Assembly (NCBI GenBank): GCA_020635915.1
Contig: JACJYU010000001.1
Span: 2,332,501 to 2,396,500, forward strand
Length of the DNA stretch: 64,000 nucleotides
Reading direction: 5' to 3'
Origin: Flammeovirgaceae bacterium
GTDB lineage: Bacteria; Bacteroidota; Bacteroidia; Cytophagales; Cyclobacteriaceae
Shown here: piece after piece, positions 57,635 through 64,000 of the stretch
How the letters are laid out: each line of letters opens with the position of its first letter
Numbering within the stretch: the stretch's first letter is position 1
Notes under the pieces: model-generated
Told to the model about the DNA's origin: nothing
Database searches by the model: none
Seen by the model: only the letters and a program-made list of their open reading frames with translations
Made by a program: the position numbers and the translations under genes

Positions 57635-58036
57635 ATGGAAGCCCCGGGAACATTGCCAGAAGTGCTGCGCCTGTTGGCGGAAAAAGGTTATAGCTCGGAA
57701 TTTTCCTTGCAGCCCGGCCGCGACCGCCTGGTGTGCCGGAAAACGACCCGGCACCTGTCGCCCGATGAATTTGACATCGATGAAGTGCACCCGTTGGGGG
57801 ACGTGCCCGGTGCGGGCAGGGGCACGGTAGTGTTTGCCCTCTCGTCCATGAAATACAACATCAAGGGCGTGGTGGTCAATACCTTGGGGGCACGCATGGA
57901 GGCCACAGGCTCTAAAGTCATCGAAAAACTCAAGGTGCATATGCTGGCCCAGGGAATGGATGGCCCTGCCAATGGGCATGGGCACCAGGCACCCGAAAAT
58001 AAAAGGATAAGATATGACCAAGACACTACCTGTTAA
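57635..58036 (+). CDS. Small Bacteroidota protein of unknown function
   Basis: 133 residues. The first 95 (VLRLLAEKGYSSEFSLQP ... HLSPDEFDIDEVHPL ... VVFALSSMKYNIKGVVVNTLG) resemble small Bacteroidota proteins that databases often label as phosphoribosylpyrophosphate synthetase-related, with no real support for that activity. The tail is His-rich (GHGHQ). It begins 2 bp after ric and overlaps the hemerythrin gene by 23 bp, so it is part of the NO-stress operon. Confidence 0.6.
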   Translation: MEAPGTLPEVLRLLAEKGYSSEFSLQPGRDRLVCRKTTRHLSPDEFDIDEVHPLGDVPGAGRGTVVFALSSMKYNIKGVVVNTLGARMEATGSKVIEKLKVHMLAQGMDGPANGHGHQAPENKRIRYDQDTTC

Positions 58037-58484
58037 AAGGGCCGATGCCCTTCGGCCGCTCAGCCACGACCACCACCATGGATTGTTGCTCTCGTGGAAG
58101 ATACGGACGGGCTTTCGGAAAGGGATAGACCCTGCCAGGATAAAAAAATACGCGGACTGGGTTTTTGCAGGGCAACTGCAGCCCCATTTTGAAATTGAAG
58201 AGGAATATGTGTTCCCGATATTGGGGGAACACAATGAACTGACGAAAAGGGCATTGGCAGAACACAGGAAAATTAGAAGGCTGTTCCAGGCAACGACCGA
58301 TATGGAAAAAAACCTTGTGCTGATCGAGGAAAAGCTGGAGGGCCACATCCGCTTTGAAGAACGGGTATTGTTCAATGAAGTGCAACAGGTGGCCTCGCCT
58401 GCCGAGCTGGAGCGCATTGCGGCCGTCCATACGCCTACGGCCTCCCTGCAGGAAGGGGAGTGGGAGGATGAGTTTTGGAAATAG
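58014..58484 (+). CDS. Hemerythrin HHE-domain protein
   Basis: 156 residues of one hemerythrin domain: PLSHDHHHGLLLSW at the N-terminus, HFEIEEEYVFP, LAEHRKIRRLF and HIRFEERVLFNE supply His and Glu ligands for a di-iron centre. Such proteins bind or sense O2 or NO. It ends the NO-stress operon, which is closed by the terminator at 58493. Confidence 0.88.
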   Translation: MTKTLPVKRADALRPLSHDHHHGLLLSWKIRTGFRKGIDPARIKKYADWVFAGQLQPHFEIEEEYVFPILGEHNELTKRALAEHRKIRRLFQATTDMEKNLVLIEEKLEGHIRFEERVLFNEVQQVASPAELERIAAVHTPTASLQEGEWEDEFWK

Positions 58485-58492
58485 GCACGGGC

Positions 58493-58540
58493 AAAAAAAA
58501 ATTGAACAACCATCCATAGCGGCAGTTGTTCAATTTTTTT
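58493..58540. terminator. Bidirectional terminator between hemerythrin and degP genes
   Basis: A-rich tract, ATTGAACAAC, a 14-nt loop, GTTGTTCAAT, T-rich tract. Because A and T runs flank the stem on both sides, it can end both the hemerythrin transcript and the convergent protease transcript. Confidence 0.9.
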
Positions 58541-58554
58541 TATCGTGCTTGGCG

Positions 58555-60042
<1,488 letters not shown>

Positions 60043-60309
60043 TTTTTATTTGGCTTTTGTTTCCCTTTGGATGCGGAAAGGCACGGGCAGTCACTATTTT
60101 AACGGTATTTTTTTTTGTGGCCCCGCCCCGGGCAAACCCAAACAAATGACAGCCCCTCCCGGATTTATAGGCAAAGTGTGACCTTTTGCCTTCCGGCCAT
60201 CCAAAGGTGAAATCGCCAGGTAAAAGATATTGCACCCAAAGGCATAATTAAAAACAGGCGGTTCCATATGACCACTTAAAATCAATCATAACAGATGAAC
60301 CAACCGATA

Positions 60310-60846
60310 ATGAAAAGGACGTTAACCATTGTGTGGGCTTTTTTTATGGTGGCGGGCGGGTACGCACAAAGCGCCCAGATTAAAATAAGGTTAAAAGAAA
60401 ACGAGGTGCCTGCGGTGGTGGTGGCCGCGTTCAGTCAGGATTTCAAAAACCAACATGCCGAGGGGTGGGCCATTGTACCGGTGGCCATCCTCTATGAGGA
60501 CTACATGGTGACCGGGGAGGACAACCTGGTTGGCGAAAGGCGGGTATTTTACCGTGTGCGGATAAAGGGGCCACAAACGAGGGGACAGGCAGTGTACGAC
60601 CAGGCGGGGGTGCTCAAATATTCCAAAGAAGTGATAAAGGACACGGCCCTGCCTGGCGTGGTGAGGGACGTCATTGCCAAAAAATTCCCGGGCTACGCCT
60701 TTCTCAAAGACCAGGAAACCGTGAAAGACGGAAAATTCAATTTTATTCATTACCGGGTGGTGGTGGAAAATGGCCAGGAAAAGATAGCTTTGGCCGTGGA
60801 TGGCAGTGGGAAGATATTGCGTGAAAAAAGGATAAGGCCAATTTAA
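60310..60846 (+). CDS. Exported PepSY-like protein
   Basis: About 178 residues with a signal peptide (MKRTLTIVWAFFMVAGGYAQ). It has two related halves, each with a VVVAAFSQDFKNQH- or VRDVIAKKFPGYA-type helix followed by strands (VFYRVRIKG, FIHYRVVVENG), characteristic of the PepSY-like (BLIP-like) family of Bacteroidota periplasmic proteins. These may bind or inhibit peptidases. It lies divergent from degP, an interesting but unproven link. ATG 60310 directly starts the signal; the frame from 60295 adds five residues. Confidence 0.75.
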   Translation: MKRTLTIVWAFFMVAGGYAQSAQIKIRLKENEVPAVVVAAFSQDFKNQHAEGWAIVPVAILYEDYMVTGEDNLVGERRVFYRVRIKGPQTRGQAVYDQAGVLKYSKEVIKDTALPGVVRDVIAKKFPGYAFLKDQETVKDGKFNFIHYRVVVENGQEKIALAVDGSGKILREKRIRPI

Positions 60847-60903
60847 CATGAAGCCTTGTCCGGATAATGGTTGATTGGAAAACCCGATAAAATAAAAACG
60901 ATT

Positions 60904-61761
60904 ATGTGCCGGTTTATCGCTTACCAGGGTTGCCCTGAAGTAATGGGGCCGATACTCTTTGAACCTGAAAATTCCATCATCAAACAAAGTTATGCGGCCA
61001 CGGAAATAGAAGAACCGTTGAATGGGGATGGCTTTGGCGTAGGGTGGTATGCACCGGGGATAAGCCCACTTCCCGGTGTTTTTGTGTCCATTTCCCCGGC
61101 ATGGAACAACAGGAACCTCAGGTACATCTCCCAAAAGATAAAATCGAATTGCATGGTTGCCCATGTGAGGGCCGCCAGCGTGGGGGCAGTGTCGGAGTCC
61201 AATTGCCATCCTTTCCACTACGGCCGCTACCTGATGATGCACAACGGGGGCGTGGAGCATTTCGACCGGATCAAACGAAGCATCGTGGACCGGCTTTCGC
61301 CAGAAATGTATGCCTGGGTACAGGGGCAAACGGATTCGGAGCATTTTTTTGCCCTGTTCCTGGACAAGTTAATGAAGCATTCGGCAAACCCTTCCACCGA
61401 AGAAATAGCCCATTGCCTGGAACTTGCCTTTGCCGATATTTTAGGGTTGATGAAGGGTGCCGGCATTACCGACCCCGCCTATTTCAACCTGGTGGTCACC
61501 GATGGGGAAAAAATGGTGGGCTGCCGGTATGTCACCCATAAGGACGTGCAGCCGCTCTCCCTGCACCATTCCGAGAGTGGGAAATTTGTTTGTGAAAACG
61601 GGGCCGTCTCCCTGGTAAAGGACAACGCCCGTGAAAGGGGGGTAATGATAGCCTCCGAAAGGCTCACCAACGAGCCCAACGATTGGAAAATGGTGCCTGA
61701 ACACCATTTCGTTTTGGTGGAAGAAAACCTTAAGGTCCGGTTTAGGGTTATAGGAGTGTAA
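60904..61761 (+). CDS. Class II glutamine amidotransferase
   Basis: 285 residues. After the start Met comes the Ntn nucleophile Cys2 (MCRFIAYQG), with the class II segments GDGFGVGWYAP, VAHVRAASVG and LMMHNGGVEHF. The family includes EgtC-type gamma-glutamyl hydrolases. There is no egt gene nearby, so the substrate is open. ATG 60904 places Cys at position 2 as the mechanism requires; a TTG at 60871 would not. Confidence 0.87.
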   Translation: MCRFIAYQGCPEVMGPILFEPENSIIKQSYAATEIEEPLNGDGFGVGWYAPGISPLPGVFVSISPAWNNRNLRYISQKIKSNCMVAHVRAASVGAVSESNCHPFHYGRYLMMHNGGVEHFDRIKRSIVDRLSPEMYAWVQGQTDSEHFFALFLDKLMKHSANPSTEEIAHCLELAFADILGLMKGAGITDPAYFNLVVTDGEKMVGCRYVTHKDVQPLSLHHSESGKFVCENGAVSLVKDNARERGVMIASERLTNEPNDWKMVPEHHFVLVEENLKVRFRVIGV

Positions 61762-61809
61762 AGGGGCAGTGGACAATGGATTGTTCAACCAAAGTAAAAA
61801 AATAGGACC

Positions 61810-62073
61810 ATGAGTATAGTATCGGAAAACATTATACCTGGCGGCTATGGAAAAGTGTTTGGCACAAACGCCACCACCAAAACGGATTTGGACAAAATCG
61901 AGGGAGCGATAAGGAAAATTAACGGGGTGAGGGATGTAATTGTTGACCACGATGTGTTCCCAAGGGAATTGACGATTCATTCCAGCACTATGGTCAAAGT
62001 GGAAGAGGTTCAAAAAGCGGCCATTGACCTGGGCTTTCACCTGATCCCCAAGAGCCTTTTTAAGTTGCTCTGA
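61810..62073 (+). CDS. HMA-like small protein without the CxxC motif
   Basis: 87 residues with a ferredoxin-like HMA pattern (TDLDKIEGAIRKINGVRDVIVDHDVFPRELTIHS ... VEEVQKAAIDLGFHLIP), but the metal-binding CxxC is absent. It may bind another ligand. It starts 48 bp after the amidotransferase and precedes the MtfA-type gene by 10 bp. Confidence 0.65.
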   Translation: MSIVSENIIPGGYGKVFGTNATTKTDLDKIEGAIRKINGVRDVIVDHDVFPRELTIHSSTMVKVEEVQKAAIDLGFHLIPKSLFKLL

Positions 62074-62083
62074 CCCGGATAGG

Positions 62084-62881
62084 ATGGCAACGATTATGGC
62101 AATTCTTGTGGTGGCCGTTGTTGTCACAATATTTTATTTAAGGCAAATACATAGGAAGAAAGGGGCCATTGGCTATTTTCCGGAATCATGGAGGGATATC
62201 TTAAAGGAGCACGTTTCCTTCTATGCCCAATTGCAGGATAATGACAAAAAATTGTTTGAAAACCGTACCAACAAATTTTTGTCAGCGAAACACATAGAAC
62301 CCGTTGATACTGAAATCGATGACACCATCAGGCTTATGGTGGCCTCCAGCGCCATTATCCCCACATTTGCTTTTCCTGAATATAATTACCCCCATGTGCG
62401 CACCGTCCTTATCTATCCCAATAGTTTTGACGAGCAGTTCCAAACACAACGCTTCGAAGGCCATCGGGAATTTATTACAGGAATGGTGGGCAACCGGTTT
62501 ATGAACGGCACGATTATCCTTTCCAAGCCTGACCTGGTAAGTGCATTTGACGGAAAGAGGCACAACGAAAATGTGGGCATACATGAGTTTGTGCATGTAC
62601 TGGACAAGGAGGATGGTGCCATTGATGGCGTCCCGGAATTGTTATTGCAACACAGGTATGTGGGGGCCTGGCTACGGGAAATAAAAATGGAAATGGGAAG
62701 GATCAGGACGGGCGCTTCTGATATCAACCCTTATACGTTGACCAACAATGCTGAATTTTTGGCAGTCGTAAGCGAATATTTTTTTTCAAACCCAGGTGTT
62801 TTTCATAAGAAGCACCCAGGACTATATAAGGTCCTCTCGTCAGTGTATAACACCAACAGGGCGGAAGCCGGAGGACATTAG
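62084..62881 (+). CDS. mtfA: MtfA-type zinc peptidase with membrane anchor
   Basis: 265 residues: an N-terminal TM segment (about 4-19), then the M90/DgsA-anti-repressor-like domain. The zinc motif HEFVH is at His167-His171, and a downstream glutamate in NAEFLAVVSEYFF completes the gluzincin pattern. In E. coli MtfA is cytosolic and acts on Mlc; this protein faces either side of the membrane depending on topology. It converges on the next gene, with overlapping stops (4 bp). Confidence 0.82.
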   Translation: MATIMAILVVAVVVTIFYLRQIHRKKGAIGYFPESWRDILKEHVSFYAQLQDNDKKLFENRTNKFLSAKHIEPVDTEIDDTIRLMVASSAIIPTFAFPEYNYPHVRTVLIYPNSFDEQFQTQRFEGHREFITGMVGNRFMNGTIILSKPDLVSAFDGKRHNENVGIHEFVHVLDKEDGAIDGVPELLLQHRYVGAWLREIKMEMGRIRTGASDINPYTLTNNAEFLAVVSEYFFSNPGVFHKKHPGLYKVLSSVYNTNRAEAGGH

Positions 62882-64000
62882 GTGGTTTTGCCCAACAGCA
62901 GGCTGCCGCTTTTCACAGAGGGGTACCACTCCTCGTACGATTTGATCGTATCACCAATTTGTTTATAAATGAGGCCGCGGTGCAATTGGCCCAACGCGGT
63001 GCAACCAGAGGCGGCAAACAATTCCAAAAAGTCGTCAAGGGTTTGGTGGTGGTAATTTTTGACCCGTTTCCATTTGTCTTCCACCACCAGCCCCCGCACC
63101 AAGAGCGGGTTATGGGTGGTTACGCCCGTAGGGCATTGGTTGGTGTTGCATTTCAAGGCTTGTATGCACCCCAGGGCCAGCATCATGCCCCTTGCCGAGC
63201 TGCACACATCCGCCCCGATGCACAGCGCTTTGAAAATATCAAAGGAGGTGATGATTTTGGTGGCCGTGAATACCTTAATGTCTTCTTTCAGTCCGTAGCC
63301 CCTTAAGGTGTCCACCACATATATCAGGGCTTTTTCCCATGGCATGCCCACATAATTTGAAAAATCTATAGGCGCGGCACCTGTGCCCCCCTCTGCACCG
63401 TCCACGGTGATAAAATCGGGCTTGGTCCCTGTCTTTACCATTTGTATGCAGATGTCTTCGAACTCCTGCTTGCTCCCTATGCACAGCTTAAACCCAACGG
63501 GCTTCCCCCCGGAATGGTCGCGCAGTTGTTTGACAAACGCCAGCAAGCCCGCGGCATCGCCAAAAGCATTGTGGCCTGGGGGCGAGATCACATCCGTGTG
63601 CGGCTTAACCCCCCGTATTTCCGCTATCTCCACACTGTTCTTGGCCGCTGGCAATACGCCCCCGTGGCCGGGCTTGGCCCCTTGCGATATTTTGACCTCA
63701 ATCATTTTTACCTCGGGCCGGGCCGCCTGCACGATATATTTCTCCTGTGAAAAATGGCCGTCCTCCGTACGGCACCCAAAATACCCGGTGCCTATTTCAT
63801 ACACCAGGTCGCCCCCCTGAAGGTGGTACTTTGAAATGCCGCCCTCGCCCGTGTCATGAAAGAAGTTCCCGGCCTTGGCCCCTTTGTTCAGCGCCATCAC
63901 CGCGTTTTTACTCAAAGCGCCAAAACTCATGGCCGATATATTAAACAGGCTTGCCGAATAGGGCTGCAGGCAATCGGCACCACCTACCACCACGCGGGGA
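62878..64000 (-). CDS. FMN-binding glutamate synthase-family protein (5' partial)
   Basis: At least 371 residues; the frame is open to the window end, so the N-terminus is missing. It is the alpha-subunit FMN/Fe-S core: FNISAMSFGALS, DTGEGG, QGAKPGHGGVLPAAKN, SPPGHNAF, DGAEGGTGAAP and the iron-sulfur segment CIQALKCNTNQCPTGV. Stand-alone proteins of this kind (about 500 residues) lack the glutaminase domain. The biological reaction is not settled; a glutamate synthase-like or other FMN-dependent role is possible. Confidence 0.88.
   Translation of the reverse strand, partial: PRVVVGGADCLQPYSASLFNISAMSFGALSKNAVMALNKGAKAGNFFHDTGEGGISKYHLQGGDLVYEIGTGYFGCRTEDGHFSQEKYIVQAARPEVKMIEVKISQGAKPGHGGVLPAAKNSVEIAEIRGVKPHTDVISPPGHNAFGDAAGLLAFVKQLRDHSGGKPVGFKLCIGSKQEFEDICIQMVKTGTKPDFITVDGAEGGTGAAPIDFSNYVGMPWEKALIYVVDTLRGYGLKEDIKVFTATKIITSFDIFKALCIGADVCSSARGMMLALGCIQALKCNTNQCPTGVTTHNPLLVRGLVVEDKWKRVKNYHHQTLDDFLELFAASGCTALGQLHRGLIYKQIGDTIKSYEEWYPSVKSGSLLLGKTT

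Overview
The window comes from a chromosome of the phylum Bacteroidota, most likely order Cytophagales. Signs of this are two secreted proteins with type IX secretion sorting domains (a type A Por-type tail at about 7440-7685 and a gliding-motility type B tail at about 42910-43215), an OMP-type TonB-dependent receptor, several small Bacteroidota-specific families, and a leu/ilv gene order typical of the group. Most genes have about 50% GC; a few insert-like segments are clearly AT-rich.

Layout. 0-8.4 kb: surface and exported proteins (an S74 tail-fibre-like protein, a delta-60/MopE repeat protein with seven near-identical 186-bp repeats, two paralogous lipoproteins), interrupted by a truncated TPR gene and an AAA/DUF4143 ATPase that look like a rearrangement scar. 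8.4-15.5 kb: an Ada-type regulator/methyltransferase, an MBL hydrolase, a four-gene thiol-redox cluster run by a Cys-rich MarR regulator with three matching operator-like sites, and an alkylation-repair group (stand-alone Ada zinc domain, frameshifted 2OG oxygenase, AlkA). 15.5-20.6 kb: a thioredoxin/ApbE/DUF4266/DUF3570 cluster, a thioesterase and an exported M20 amidohydrolase. 20.7-32.5 kb: a complete branched-chain amino-acid pathway on the minus strand, ilvE-D-B-N-C-A then leuC-D-B-A. Upstream of ilvE I can read a 34-residue Ile/Leu/Val-rich leader peptide, a terminator and a matching antiterminator pairing, which is a classical attenuator; leuC has a terminator in the same place, and both leaders share an identical 16-nt box.

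33-39 kb: a Y-family polymerase with an inverted-repeat operator and an error-prone DnaE, the two halves of an SOS mutasome. Between them sits an AT-rich two-gene module (a TcmP-type SAM-methyltransferase-like protein and a three-Cys Gp37/Gp68 protein) flanked by 25-nt direct repeats. 39-44 kb: rlmD, a very large type B T9SS protein, a TPR/SH3 protein and tRNA-Lys(TTT), followed by a gene broken by an in-frame TGA. 44.7-52.4 kb: an LtaS-like sulfatase, a two-component system, an outer-membrane receptor and two small membrane proteins.

52.5-58.5 kb: a respiratory/NO-stress cluster. An Rrf2 regulator with a three-Cys cluster and two matching operators precedes a divergent cbb3-type oxidase subunit I, a dihaem CcoO/CcoP-like cytochrome, three small unknown proteins, the Ric/ScdA di-iron repair protein and a hemerythrin. 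58.5-64 kb: a HtrA/Deg protease, a PepSY-like protein, a class II glutamine amidotransferase, an HMA-like protein, an MtfA-type peptidase and a partial glutamate-synthase-family gene cut by the window end.
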